NCBI GenBank assembly: GCA_019239825.1
Contig: JAFAZK010000222.1
Location: 1 to 33,635 of the forward strand
Source: Verrucomicrobiota bacterium
GTDB taxonomy: Bacteria; Verrucomicrobiota; Verrucomicrobiia; Chthoniobacterales; JAFAMB01
Direction of reading: 5' to 3'
DNA: 33,635 nt
Shown here: positions 17,557-25,955 of the stretch, piece after piece
Layout of the letters: each line of letters opens with the position of its first letter
How positions within the stretch are numbered: the first letter of the stretch is position 1
Made by a program: the position numbers and the translations under genes
The notes under the pieces: generated by a model
Told to the model about the DNA's origin: nothing
The model's database searches: none
Seen by the model: only the letters and a program-made list of their open reading frames with translations

Positions 17557-17803
17557 AACCGCGAATGGACGCGAATCAAAACCGCGAATGGACGCGAACG
17601 AAGGCGAAGAATTCAACCGCAGATTAACGCAGATGTACGTAGATAAATTTGGTGCAACGCGCCACACGGGAGTCGCCTAGCCTTTATGGTGTGTTGATCA
17701 ACTAGGGACTTCGTTCTCCGAAGAGAATCATCTGCGTTCATCTGCGGTTGCTTGTCTCTTTTTCGCGTCCTTTCGCGGTTTTGGATTCGTGTGCATTCGC
17801 GGT
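17557..17803. repeat. Junction inverted repeat, CGCGAATGG dialect, copy 1
   Basis: The left arm has AACCGCGAATGGACGCGAATC (17557-17577) and a second copy (17578-17599), then AACCGCAGATTAACGCAGATG (17615-17635). The right arm answers with CATCTGCGTTCATCTGCGG (17729-17747), then TTCGCGTCCTTTCGCGG and TTCGTGTGCATTCGCGGT (to 17803). The core 17649-17728, read in reverse complement, is clearly similar to 30077-30154, so this is a dispersed element. It separates convergent genes whose stops (17549-17551 and 17804-17806) abut it. Confidence 0.9.
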
Positions 17804-18385
17804 CTAGGGAAGGTTCCTCACGAAGTCTTGGATTGGCTGTCGTTTTGGCGCCTCCGGGACTTGCGCCGGATACCCGAGATACAGGAACCCAACTAGTTGT
17901 TCGCCTCGCTCCGATAACTCCAGCAAAGCGCTGGTCTCTGGTAGCCGAGTGACTTTCCCGGTATTCCAATGGGTTCCAATTCCTTCACTCCAAGCGGCCA
18001 ATTGCAGGTTCTGCACGGCAGCGCAGACCGCAGCCAAATCTTCTACCTGCTGAGCACGATTCCCTGCGAGCCGGCAGGTAACCGCCAATAACACAGGCGA
18101 TGACATCACTTTCTTTCGAGCGCCCTCCTTCGCTTTAGCCATCACCGACGGATCTTGGCTAGATTCCGTCAGATTGGCTAACGCATCGGCCAATGTTTCC
18201 CGGCTCTGCATTCCAATCATGGCAATGCGCCAAGGCTCAGTCAGACGATGATTAGGAGCCCATCGCGCCGCATCCAGAATTCGCCAAAGCGTCTCTTCCG
18301 GAACCGGATCAGACCGGAATTCCTTGATGGTCCGGCGGCTTTGAATCGCGGTGACGATTGTGGGGTTAGGAATCATTGGGTCCAT
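17804..18385 (-). CDS. Nitroreductase-family NAD(P)H-dependent flavoprotein
   Basis: A 193-residue FMN-dependent oxidoreductase of the nitroreductase fold, close in size to YdjA-type members. Signatures are IQSRRTIKEFRSDPVPEETL (FMN-phosphate Arg residues), ILDAARWAPNHRLTEPWRIA, AVCAAVQNLQLAAWSEGIGTHW and VGFLYLGYP. These enzymes usually act as dimers and reduce nitro, quinone or similar groups with NAD(P)H; the natural substrate is unknown. The start is ATG 18385 (ATG 18376 is possible). It is downstream of the MFS exporter on the same strand, 209 bp apart, with a near-perfect hairpin in between. Confidence 0.9.
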   Translation of the reverse strand: MDPMIPNPTIVTAIQSRRTIKEFRSDPVPEETLWRILDAARWAPNHRLTEPWRIAMIGMQSRETLADALANLTESSQDPSVMAKAKEGARKKVMSSPVLLAVTCRLAGNRAQQVEDLAAVCAAVQNLQLAAWSEGIGTHWNTGKVTRLPETSALLELSERGEQLVGFLYLGYPAQVPEAPKRQPIQDFVRNLP

Positions 18386-18399
18386 GTGGTGTCATTAAA

Positions 18400-18574
18400 T
18401 CGTGCTCGGGCTCGTTCTCGTGCTCGAATCAAAGGGTGACCGGAGCCCACGAATCCCCCATGCGCCCAGAGCTGGGATAGAATTATCGGATCCCATAAGT
18501 CGCATCAGCCCCATAAGTCCCATCCGTCGCCACACCAATACGCCTTTCGAGCACGAGGACGAGCCCGAGCACGA
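18400..18574. repeat. Junction inverted repeat, GAGCACGAGGACGAG dialect
   Basis: Arms TCGTGCTCGGGCTCG... (18400-18428) and ...CGAGCCCGAGCACGA (18546-18574) pair at 28 of 29 positions, the best stem in the window. The loop carries CCCATAAGTCGCATCAG-type units near 18484-18525, like those at 266-292. On the minus strand it follows the MFS stop (18595) and precedes the nitroreductase start (18385). Confidence 0.92.
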
Positions 18575-18594
18575 GCACGAGTACGATGTGGAAC

Positions 18595-20082
18595 TCATCT
18601 GGCTCTCTCCTCTCCCACCGAATTACTCTGTTCCAAGATCGACGAAGTTGCGGATTCGCTGACCTTTCGTCGCGGTCCACGACTTACTTCCAGACCGTCG
18701 GTAGGCAACAGACGCCAGTAGGCCGGCAGAGCAACAAGTCCAAAAATAGCACTGAGAGCAAAAGCGATTCGAAAATCCGGTCCTGCGTACAGGCCATGAT
18801 TGCCTCTGAAGAACGCCACCAGATGTAATGCGACCGCTCCGAAAGCGATACCCATACCGAAGCCGAGCTGCTGCATGGTACTCTGCATCATACTGGCTGC
18901 GCTCATTTCCGCCGGCGGCACCTCTGAGAACGCAAGGGTGTTTAGGCTCGTAAACTGCATCGAACGGACTAGGCCGGCCCCCAACAAAACTACCAATGTG
19001 ACGACGAGCGGCGTACCGACTGACAGTATGCCTAATCCTATGGCAAAAAGGGCGATCAACGGCGTATTCACCACCAACACGGATCGAAACCCGAACTTCT
19101 TCAATACCCAAGTGGTGCTGGTTTTCATCAGCAAGTTACCCATCGCATATACCAGCACCAACAACCCGGAAGTAAACGGGCTTAGTCCGAAACCAGTCTG
19201 GAACATCAACGGAAGCAGCAACGGAGCCGCGCTAATCGAGATGCAACTCACGTTTCCGGCAATAAGACAGGTCGAAAAGGTGCGGATTCTCAGCAGCGAA
19301 AGATTGATCAGCGGGAACCGGGTTTTCCGTTCCCAGTAGAGAGTTGCCATCCCAAACATAACGCTAAGGGCCAAGACCCAACCCGCCGTGACCCAATTGG
19401 AGTTTTCTTGCCCCAGCAAATCGACGCCGTACATCAAGCAGCTCAACGCGGTGGCACTCAATAGAAAGCCGGGAAAATCAAGTGGGCGCCGCTCGTCCGA
19501 GCGGAAATTTCTGACGAAGCGATAAACGAGACAGATCGCGACTATGCCGATCGGGATGTTAATCAGGAAAATCCATCGCCACGACGTGAAGCTGGCAATA
19601 AAGCCGCCCACCGGCGGACCGATCACGGTCGCAATCAAGCCCGGCCAAACAATGGTCGCAATTGCATGTACCAAAGAGCTTTTTGGCGTACTCCGCAAAA
19701 CTACTAATCGCCCAACCGGCACCATCATGGCGCCGCCAATTCCTTGGACGATCCGCGCTGAAATGAATCCGCCTAGATTGTTCGCGAATCCGCAGCCGAC
19801 TGAAGCCAAAGTGAAAATGGCGATTGCGGCACTGAAGATAGTTCGGGCGCCAAGGCGATCCGCGATCCAGCCGCTGATCGGGATAAAGACCGCTAGCGTG
19901 ACGAGGTACGCTGTCATCCCGATGCTGACAGCCGTGGGCCGAACCGCAAATGAATGAGCGATCTGCGGCAAAGCGGTGGCGATCGCCGTACCGTCCAGGT
20001 TCTCCATGAAAAAGGTAACGGCGACGATAAGAGCCACCAAGCGGAACCGATCGTCAGCTTCCCCAGTATTTGTTTTGTCCAT
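18595..20082 (-). CDS. DHA2-type MFS multidrug exporter (EmrB/QacA-like)
   Basis: A 495-residue inner-membrane protein with 14 likely transmembrane segments, the number typical of the DHA2 drug:H+ antiporter family. Segment 1 has VTFFMENLDGTAIATALPQIA, with the family's D-x-T-I/A-hNhALP-type motif. The loop after segment 2 has SGWIADRLGARTIF (motif A) and segment 5 has IGPPVGGFI (motif C). The start ATG 20082 follows GGAAGAGAAAG at a good distance, so the longer frame from 20154 is rejected. Substrates cannot be deduced. It is upstream of the nitroreductase on the same strand, and a shared detoxification role is only a guess. Confidence 0.92.
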   Translation of the reverse strand: MDKTNTGEADDRFRLVALIVAVTFFMENLDGTAIATALPQIAHSFAVRPTAVSIGMTAYLVTLAVFIPISGWIADRLGARTIFSAAIAIFTLASVGCGFANNLGGFISARIVQGIGGAMMVPVGRLVVLRSTPKSSLVHAIATIVWPGLIATVIGPPVGGFIASFTSWRWIFLINIPIGIVAICLVYRFVRNFRSDERRPLDFPGFLLSATALSCLMYGVDLLGQENSNWVTAGWVLALSVMFGMATLYWERKTRFPLINLSLLRIRTFSTCLIAGNVSCISISAAPLLLPLMFQTGFGLSPFTSGLLVLVYAMGNLLMKTSTTWVLKKFGFRSVLVVNTPLIALFAIGLGILSVGTPLVVTLVVLLGAGLVRSMQFTSLNTLAFSEVPPAEMSAASMMQSTMQQLGFGMGIAFGAVALHLVAFFRGNHGLYAGPDFRIAFALSAIFGLVALPAYWRLLPTDGLEVSRGPRRKVSESATSSILEQSNSVGEERAR

Positions 20083-20286
20083 CGCTTTCTCTTCCGAACG
20101 GAGGGAAAGCAAAAACCATGCGCTTTCACCGCCCGCTCGATTCCTAAAAATCAAGTCAAGGGTTACTTAGCGCGTTGGTTTACGTTAACGCTTACGATCG
20201 ATGGGGCTTCCGCCTGGATCGATAACGACGCTCGAAACAGACCAGCGATAGGTCAGGATGTCAAATCGACCGTATCACGCGGTCGA
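20083..20286. promoter_or_regulatory. Upstream region of MFS exporter
   Basis: This stretch is not coding and not repeat-derived. It contains TTAGCGCGTTGG, TTTACGTTAACGCTTACGATCGATGG and other AT-rich segments that could hold the exporter's promoter, including a dyad-like TTTACGTTAACG. I cannot assign boxes with confidence. Confidence 0.3.
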
Positions 20287-20482
20287 AATAGCCAATAGCC
20301 GATAACCAATAGCCAAAAAAAACGCTTGGCGGTCCGGAGGCTGGTGGCGGGCTTGCTTTTACATAATCGACACAATCCATCGAGGCTTGGCTATTGGCTA
20401 TTGGCTATTGGCTATTGGCTATTGGCTATTGGCTATTGGCTATTGGCTATTGGCTATTGGCTATTGGCTATTGGCTATTGGC
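20287..20482. repeat. Junction inverted repeat with (TTGGCTA)n 7-mer array
   Basis: A left arm ATAGCCAATAGCC...CCAATAGCCA (20287-20315) faces a perfect tandem array of TTGGCTA from 20387 to 20482, about 13.7 copies. It is the CCAATAGC dialect also seen at 5854-5949. The array is far longer than the opposing arm, so it has probably expanded by slippage. It supplies the stop codon of the minus-strand gene starting at 20869. Confidence 0.95.
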
Positions 20483-20869
20483 ATGTTCCGCCTCACCAAT
20501 GGCCTTGTAATCGTAGGTTGGATAAAACTCGGTCCGATATCCACCCCAAGCGGTTTTTTCGAGGGCGACATTCACCTCGCGCAAGCGTTCGGCAGGAACT
20601 CGTAACGTGATGACTTGACCGATCCCCATCATCACATACCAAGAAACCACTTCGATCCCGGGGGGCGGGAACGCCTTGTAATATCCCTGCTTCCGCAATT
20701 CGCTGTTGATCTCATCCAATGGTTTCGATTGGTCGTGACGAAGAAAGACCGTTAACAGTATGGATCCTTTTTCGCTCTCAGCATTCGGTATGGGTGACGC
20801 CGATGGTTCTTGTTGTGCACCTGCAGACCCGATCGAGAGAAACGCCACAAAAAACAAGACATAGCGCAT
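20468..20869 (-). CDS. Small secreted protein of unknown function
   Basis: A 133-residue protein that I do not recognise. It has a Sec signal peptide (MRYVLFFVAFLSIGSAGAQQ, cleavage after AGA), then a polar linker (EPSASPIPNAESEKG) and a globular part. The core KGSILLTVFLRHDQSKPLDEIN...YYKAFPPPGIEVVSWYVMMGIGQVITLRVP has ferredoxin-like alternation of strands and helices. The start is ATG 20869 because the signal peptide begins there; a longer frame from 20935 adds a non-signal-like head. The last codons, ending NSQ and stop, are repeat sequence, so the natural C-terminus may once have been elsewhere. Periplasmic location is likely. Confidence 0.6.
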   Translation of the reverse strand: MRYVLFFVAFLSIGSAGAQQEPSASPIPNAESEKGSILLTVFLRHDQSKPLDEINSELRKQGYYKAFPPPGIEVVSWYVMMGIGQVITLRVPAERLREVNVALEKTAWGGYRTEFYPTYDYKAIGEAEHANSQ

Positions 20870-21213
20870 CCGTTCCCATAAAGAGCGAGTTTTACCGGAA
20901 GTGAGCAATCTGTTAGTGAGGTGAAAGCAATTCATAACACCTTACACCTAGACGGCCTGAGCCGACTTGTCATGGCGCCGAACCGGAGAGCCGCTCTATT
21001 CCGGAGCCACTTATCGTCCGTTTGCAACGGATCGCGAGACGATCTTTTGCCCCGTGTCGAGCATCGGCTGCGCCACATGAGCCCAGTGGGCGGTCTCTTT
21101 TGGCACCAGTCTTTCCGGACTCGGCTACCAACGGCAGTGACTGAGGACATAACCGGCCACCTTCGCGTAGTCGCTCTTACGCGAACTCAAACACACTGAA
21201 TCCTAAGCGATGC
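20870..21213. other. Gene-free spacer upstream of small secreted protein
   Basis: Two short frames occur but have no recognisable product. Small hairpins are present: CGTCCGTT/AACGGATCG near 21015-21033 and CGCGTA/TACGCG near 21164-21184. The minus-strand promoter of the small secreted protein should be here. I see no dialect-type junction repeat in this block. Confidence 0.35.
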
Positions 21214-21663
21214 TTACGAGGCGTAACCGCCAGCGATGTACTGTTCGAGATGCTCGATGGTGGCAGTCTGAGCCGAAATCACCCATTTAAGAGCGTCGCC
21301 AATCGATAGCATACCGACTAGCTTACCCTCTTCCAAGACCGGGAGATGCCGGATCCGCTTTTCGGTCATCACGCGCATACATCCAGTCAGGCTTTCATTC
21401 GGGTGAGTGACTATCAAGTTCATCGACATGATCTCACTGACCCGGGTTTCCTTCGACGACCGTCCTTGCAGGATTACTTTTCGCGTGTAATCACGCTCAG
21501 AGATAATCCCAGTGAGCTTGTCGTTCTGCACCACGGGGAGAGCACCCACGTTTTTATCCGCCATCATCTTGATAGCGTCATACACCTTCGCGTCAGGACC
21601 AATCGTCCAAACCGTCGTACTCTTCTGCGCCAGGATCCAGCTAACCGTACCGGCAACTTCCAT
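21214..21663 (-). CDS. CBS-pair domain protein
   Basis: A 149-residue cytosolic protein made of two CBS domains and little else. The first has KVYDAIKMMADKNVGALPVVQNDKLTGIISERDYTRKV, the second has TGCMRVMTEKRIRHLPVLEEGKLVGMLSIGDALKWV. Paired CBS domains bind adenosine nucleotides and act as energy sensors; this stand-alone form has no enzyme attached. The start ATG 21663 is chosen because upstream codons are repeat-derived and low-complexity. It is divergent from the AtoE-type transporter, sharing a 230-bp upstream region, but a functional link is not established. Confidence 0.88.
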   Translation of the reverse strand: MEVAGTVSWILAQKSTTVWTIGPDAKVYDAIKMMADKNVGALPVVQNDKLTGIISERDYTRKVILQGRSSKETRVSEIMSMNLIVTHPNESLTGCMRVMTEKRIRHLPVLEEGKLVGMLSIGDALKWVISAQTATIEHLEQYIAGGYAS

Positions 21664-21892
21664 AACAGATGGGGGTTGAAGCGAAACCTGCCGCAGTTTC
21701 GGGCGAGGTTCAAAGAAAATCTCTGGAGGGCCGCTTTGGCGCTCGTCTCTAGACCCTCCGCAAATTCTTCCCAGCCCGCGTGCGGTAAAGCGGCTCCCTC
21801 CAGTTGCTTCGCCGTTTACTCGCCCCTTCGCCGTTTCGCCGCTTCCCCTCCTGGCTCCTGGATTCTGGCTCCGGGCTCCTCTACTCTCCCCC
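21664..21892. repeat. Divergent CBS/AtoE spacer with GGAGCCGC repeat, copy 2
   Basis: CTGGAGGGCCGCTTT (21723-21737) and AAAGCGGCTCCCTCCAG (21787-21803) form a nearly perfect inverted pair of the GGAGCCGC box around about 50 bases. A pyrimidine-rich run (TCGCCGTTTACTCGCCCC and CTCCTGGCTCCTGG) follows to the transporter start. Both promoters must be in this block. Confidence 0.7.
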
Positions 21893-23278
21893 ATGGCTAC
21901 TCCAACTCCCCCCGTACAAACCGAGAGCCCAAGCCGTCGCACCGCGCTGAACCGGATTACTGGCTTCTTCGTCTATTTATTCGAAAGAATCACTCCCGAT
22001 CCTTATATCTTTGCGGTTAGTCTAACTATCATTACGGCCCTGCTCGCGGCTCTATTGGCGCCGAAAGGATCTCTCCCGCAAATCCTGAATGGTTGGTATG
22101 CCGGTCTGTTCCAGATTCTGTCTTTTGCGTTCCAGATGGTCCTGATCCTCGTCACCGGATACGCCTTATCGAATTCACGACCCGTTCGCTTCGTCCTCGA
22201 TTGGCTGGCATCCAGGCCAAAGACGCCGCGGGCAGCGATCGTTCTGACCATCTTAGTAGTGATGGTCACCTCCTTTATTAATTGGGGATGCGGCTTGGTG
22301 GTATCCGGGCTTCTCGCCCGAGAAATCGCTAAACGAATCCGGATCGATTTCGGCTGGTTAGTTGCCGGCGCCTATTCAGGATGGATCATCTGGGCCAGCG
22401 GATTCTCTAGCTCAATCGCTCTTTCCCAAGCCACGCCCGGATCGTCTCTAAACCTAGTGCAGAAACTCACCGGACAAGTGCTGCCGCTGGGTGACATGTT
22501 GTTCGCTCCGTTCAATCTCGTTCCAGTCATCGCGGTCTTAATCCTGATCCCCGTTCTCTATTGCGCGATTATACCAACCGCTGACGAAACGGTTGCGGCA
22601 GATCCGGAACGCTTACGATCCGAGGATAGGGTTGCCAAACAGGAGCATCCGCAGACGATCGCCGATCATTTGGAACACGCCTGGATCCTGACGTTGATCC
22701 TGGTGGCCGCCGGAGCGATCGCTCTGATCTTGAGCTGGTCGAAAACCGGGATCTCTCTCGACCTGAACTCGGTCATCTTTCTTTTTTTTCTGGCTGGCCT
22801 GTTACTCCATTGGACTCCGATCAATTACGTCCGCGCAGTCAATCAGGCGGCTCGGGTCACCGGACCGTTAATCCTGCAATATCCGTTGTATGGCGGCATC
22901 ATGGGAATCATGACCGCGACCGGGCTGGCTGACGTGATCGCTAAAGCTTTCGTTTCCTTTTCCAACGCGCACACCTTGCCCTTTTGGAATTATGTCGCTT
23001 CGCTGATAATCAGCCTCTTTATCCCTAGCGGCGGCGGTCACTGGGCTGTGCAAGGACCATTCACCGTTCCGGCAGCAACCCAACTGCACGCGTCTCAAGC
23101 CGCCACCGCAATGGGGGTCGCCATGGGTGAACAGGTCGCGAACATGATTCAGCCGTTTTGGGCATTACCGGTTCTGGCCATAGCCGGCATCAGTCTCCGC
23201 CGGGTGATGGGATTCACGGTAATGTCCTTCTTTGTAGGTCTCGTGGTTTTCGGCCTGGCGTTGTTGTTCCTGGCTTAA
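21893..23278 (+). CDS. Short-chain fatty acid transporter, AtoE type
   Basis: A 461-residue inner-membrane protein with about 11-12 transmembrane segments, matching the AtoE/TIGR00366 family of short-chain fatty acid transporters. Conserved features are TSFINWGCGLVVSGLLAREIAKR, YSGWIIWASGFSSSIALS, QYPLYGGIMGIM and IPSGGGHWAVQGPF (the GGGHWAVQGP stretch is diagnostic). Escherichia coli AtoE works with AtoDAB in acetoacetate and butyrate uptake; no ato genes are nearby, so the substrate range is inferred. The start ATG 21893 is reasonable; the N-terminal 25 residues are a polar tail before the first membrane segment. Confidence 0.9.
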   Translation: MATPTPPVQTESPSRRTALNRITGFFVYLFERITPDPYIFAVSLTIITALLAALLAPKGSLPQILNGWYAGLFQILSFAFQMVLILVTGYALSNSRPVRFVLDWLASRPKTPRAAIVLTILVVMVTSFINWGCGLVVSGLLAREIAKRIRIDFGWLVAGAYSGWIIWASGFSSSIALSQATPGSSLNLVQKLTGQVLPLGDMLFAPFNLVPVIAVLILIPVLYCAIIPTADETVAADPERLRSEDRVAKQEHPQTIADHLEHAWILTLILVAAGAIALILSWSKTGISLDLNSVIFLFFLAGLLLHWTPINYVRAVNQAARVTGPLILQYPLYGGIMGIMTATGLADVIAKAFVSFSNAHTLPFWNYVASLIISLFIPSGGGHWAVQGPFTVPAATQLHASQAATAMGVAMGEQVANMIQPFWALPVLAIAGISLRRVMGFTVMSFFVGLVVFGLALLFLA

Positions 23279-23684
23279 CGAATCGTCCTCGCACTCAAAG
23301 GTTTTGTTGGTCCGCCGAGCGCATAAGCACCCAGCGCCCTGGAGGGGAGCCGCTTTCGACCGCTGGATGTCGACGGCGTCCTCGACACTGGGCTATGTTG
23401 TCTTACGCCGACAAAACATATTGGCAGGCGGCTCCCGGGAACGTCTCTACGCGTGAATTGCCCAAGCGGTGTTCGATCGTTCAGACCAAACAAAGAGCAG
23501 TGCAGGTGTTTGCGACGTCAGGGGTCATTCGCGGGAGCCGCCTGCCAACAAAATCTTTCAAGGACGACGACGAATACGAGAAGGAGCGAGCCCGCTCTAC
23601 CAGACCAAACTAAGGCCACCCGTCTCATAGGCGCTCACGCTAGGTCCCGCGAGACTATCAAACCCGAACCCTCGACCGACGCAG
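23279..23684. other. Gene-free spacer after AtoE-type transporter
   Basis: About 400 bp between the + strand transporter and the - strand membrane protein gene. Translations of long frames are repeat shadows. It contains GGAGCCGC repeat copy 3 and a short GAG/GAC-rich stretch near 23563-23600 resembling the 18400 dialect. The convergent arrangement would allow transcription end signals, but I see no clear intrinsic terminator. Confidence 0.4.
23339..23546. repeat. Dispersed GGAGCCGC-box repeat, copy 3
   Basis: Boxes: CTGGAGGGGAGCCGCTTT (23339-23356), GCAGGCGGCTCCCGGGA (23424-23440) and TTCGCGGGAGCCGCCTGCC (23528-23546). The second and third boxes form an inverted pair around about 90 bases. 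The first box matches the opening of copy 1, and GTGAATTGCCCAAGCG downstream of the second also resembles copy 1 (GCGAATTGCCCAGCG). Confidence 0.75.
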
Positions 23685-24347
23685 CTAGAGAGGGAGATGG
23701 GGCGAAGTCTGGACCAACATCAGCAATCCCCCCAAAATCAGACTACAAGACCAAACCAGGTCTGCGTTGAACCAGGACTTACGCAAGATAGTAAGACCAG
23801 CGATGTCATACACCACCCAGGCAACGATCCCGGCCACCACAAATTGCGAGAGCGAATGTACGCAAACGCCGGGAATCGAATCGTAGAATTCCGGGAATGA
23901 TGTCGCGGATTTGAGCGACGACGGGGATGAAACTCCGCACCAACTTCCACCTCCAATTACAAAGACCGGCAACAGCATAAGTCCAGCGCCATGGGCGCTA
24001 GCCATAAGGCAGGACCACCAGGTTAAATCTCTAAAATTCACCCGCATGCCGACCCAACGCGGATGACGCCCCCGAAGCAAACGCCAACTTCCCATGCCAG
24101 CTAGCGATAAAGCGGCAACCAAGCCAAACCAAGTTGCCGGGATGTATCGTCCTAACAGAAACGCCAAGGATAGGATCGCGAATACCGAAAGAGCGTGCCC
24201 GATCGCAATAGCGCACATCGCCTGAAAAATGGCCGCTCGCGAACGGTTTTGCAGCCCCAGACTAACCGCGAACAGCCAGCCCATACCCGGATTCAATCCG
24301 TGCCAAGCCCCTAATGCCACCAATGCAATCCAAGGCCAAGCGTTCAC
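23685..24347 (-). CDS. Polytopic membrane protein with intramembrane histidines
   Basis: A 220-residue integral inner-membrane protein with about six hydrophobic segments. I do not recognise a named family with certainty. Three histidines fall in hydrophobic helices: His16 in GAWHGLNPGMG, His51 in AIGHALSVFA and His119 in MASAHGAGLMLLP. This is reminiscent of NicO/UreH/TauE-like metal or sulfur transporters, but the exact motifs differ. It starts with GTG 24347, 15 bp after the SBP56 stop, with an AGGAG at that stop, so the two are very likely one operon and may be translationally coupled. That makes a role in SBP56 metal supply or product handling plausible, but speculative. Confidence 0.7.
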   Translation of the reverse strand: MNAWPWIALVALGAWHGLNPGMGWLFAVSLGLQNRSRAAIFQAMCAIAIGHALSVFAILSLAFLLGRYIPATWFGLVAALSLAGMGSWRLLRGRHPRWVGMRVNFRDLTWWSCLMASAHGAGLMLLPVFVIGGGSWCGVSSPSSLKSATSFPEFYDSIPGVCVHSLSQFVVAGIVAWVVYDIAGLTILRKSWFNADLVWSCSLILGGLLMLVQTSPHLPL

Positions 24348-24362
24348 AGACTGGCGCCTCTC

Positions 24363-25793
24363 CTAAGACGGAAAACAGAACGAATCCGAAGATGTATCGC
24401 CGCCCTCTAATCGGACTTGATGAAGACGATGTTCCCCGGTTTGAACCAAGAACTTTGGATCAAAATTCAACGACCCGTCAGAGCCAGCATCCGCTTTCAC
24501 CATCCAGGTACGTACCCCGTCCGGGTAAAACTGTTCATCCCAGGATTGGTAGAGCGAGTTAGTGAGATATACACGTTTCCCGTCCCGGCTTACCTCAACC
24601 ATTTGGGGACCACCGTTGAGCGGCTCGCCCGGTTGCTTAGGATGAGGAGTCCGTTTGACAATTCCACCAATTGGCAGAACCGCGGTTAACTTTGGCTGGT
24701 CCGGTACTGAGACATCATAACGATGAAGCTCACCTGTGCCCCAGCAAGAGACGTAGAGCCAGCGATCATCTAGCGATAAATTCAGATCGGTCACCAACGG
24801 TGGAACTGCGCCAAATCCCTCGAGCAAAGGTGGAAGCTTGGCGGCATCAGCCGGCTGCGCCGGGATCTCGATTACTTTTTTGATTTCCCAATTCCCTGAT
24901 CGTTCTCTCCACAACCAAATTGAGGCAGACAAGTCTTTCAACGAAACCACTACTCCCACAAAACCAAATGTCTTAGTCGGGTCGTGCGATGGGCGTAACT
25001 CTAGAACCATCTGATGTTCGCTCCCCAAATCGAGTGCTTTGGAATGTTTCCGTTTACGCAGATCCCAGAAATGGAGCTGGTGCCCGTACTTGGCGCCCAA
25101 CAAAATCTCGGGCTGTAAACCTCCCTCAATCATCCGAGGAGTCCCCCATTCGCTAGAGACGAGTACGTCCTGTCCGAGGTGCCAGGAGAAATCGTAGGCT
25201 AATTCTTGCGGACCGCGATCCACTTCCCAACGGCCCAGCACGTTAAAATCGTAGTGGTCGAGGATGAAGATTCCACCAGGACCGGTCCCATCAGGAGCTC
25301 CCAGTGCGCTCAAGTAAATGCCGTCCGGGCCGCAATGGACCGTATGAGGCCGGGAATAACCAGCCCGCTTGAACAGGTCCTCGGGTTCAATCGTTTTAAC
25401 GATCCGAAGTTTGGTCGGATCGGGTTTCGTATCGATGACGTGGATTCGAGACGAACGAATTCCGGGAACGATCAAATATCGCCTTTCGACATGGGGATGC
25501 GGCGCATATGGACAAAGCGCTGCGCTGCACGCGTTCCAACCAAAATGATGAAGTTCATCCCCAATGTCGGGTAGATCGGTCTGACTCAGGATTTGTCCGT
25601 ACGCCGGAGAAGCAGGATCAACGTCGACGACGTAAAGCGCATCCGGTCGCGACTTCTGGTCGGGCGCCAGTCCTGCAACATAGGCATAGCGCTCGGCGGG
25701 AGCTTCCATGGCCAGCCGGGCCGTGGGGTAAAACGTAGGATCGACAGTCCAGCGCAATGGATTGGTAGAAAGACCAAACGTGGAATTTGCCAT
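24363..25793 (-). CDS. Selenium-binding protein 56 / methanethiol oxidase family
   Basis: A 476-residue beta-propeller of the SBP56 family. Members of this family include methanethiol oxidase, which oxidises methanethiol to formaldehyde, hydrogen sulfide and hydrogen peroxide. Signatures are DELHHFGWNACS, YLIVPGIRSSRIHVIDTKPDP, RPHTVHCGPDGIYLSALG, GPQELAYDFSWHLGQDVLVSSEW, and SLDDRWLYVSCWGTGELHRYDVS. In the human protein the CSSC motif follows GWNT; here Cys89 is followed by SAALC, so the CxxC pair is lost (Cx4C instead). There is no signal peptide, so the protein seems cytosolic. The start ATG 25793 is at the family's usual N-terminus. It is followed closely by the histidine-rich membrane protein gene. 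Confidence 0.92.
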   Translation of the reverse strand: MANSTFGLSTNPLRWTVDPTFYPTARLAMEAPAERYAYVAGLAPDQKSRPDALYVVDVDPASPAYGQILSQTDLPDIGDELHHFGWNACSAALCPYAPHPHVERRYLIVPGIRSSRIHVIDTKPDPTKLRIVKTIEPEDLFKRAGYSRPHTVHCGPDGIYLSALGAPDGTGPGGIFILDHYDFNVLGRWEVDRGPQELAYDFSWHLGQDVLVSSEWGTPRMIEGGLQPEILLGAKYGHQLHFWDLRKRKHSKALDLGSEHQMVLELRPSHDPTKTFGFVGVVVSLKDLSASIWLWRERSGNWEIKKVIEIPAQPADAAKLPPLLEGFGAVPPLVTDLNLSLDDRWLYVSCWGTGELHRYDVSVPDQPKLTAVLPIGGIVKRTPHPKQPGEPLNGGPQMVEVSRDGKRVYLTNSLYQSWDEQFYPDGVRTWMVKADAGSDGSLNFDPKFLVQTGEHRLHQVRLEGGDTSSDSFCFPS

Positions 25794-25955
25794 AAACAGT
25801 TGGTGCTTTGCCGAATTTGAATCTGAGGGTTGGACAAGACGGGAGCACAGTCAATCCCACCGGAGAAAGAAAACCACCGTTACCCGACTGTATCACTAGG
25901 GTATGAATAGCCCCGCGTTTTGCAATCAATAACTTAGACCGCTAACGACACAAAC
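25794..25955. promoter_or_regulatory. Upstream region of SBP56 gene
   Basis: This is non-coding AT-rich sequence just upstream of the minus-strand SBP56 gene, ahead of the junction repeat. A promoter is expected here but I cannot assign boxes reliably. Confidence 0.3.

Noticed and set aside
20387..20482. CRISPR array
   Set aside because: Units are adjacent 7-mers without spacers, so this is a simple tandem repeat.
20326..20610. Open frames reading GYWLLAIGYWLLAI across the 7-mer array
   Set aside because: They are translations of the perfect TTGGCTA tandem repeat and have no other coding signal.
23158..23613. 151-codon + strand frame near the end of the AtoE-type gene
   Set aside because: It overlaps the transporter in another frame and then reads through the GGAGCCGC repeat.
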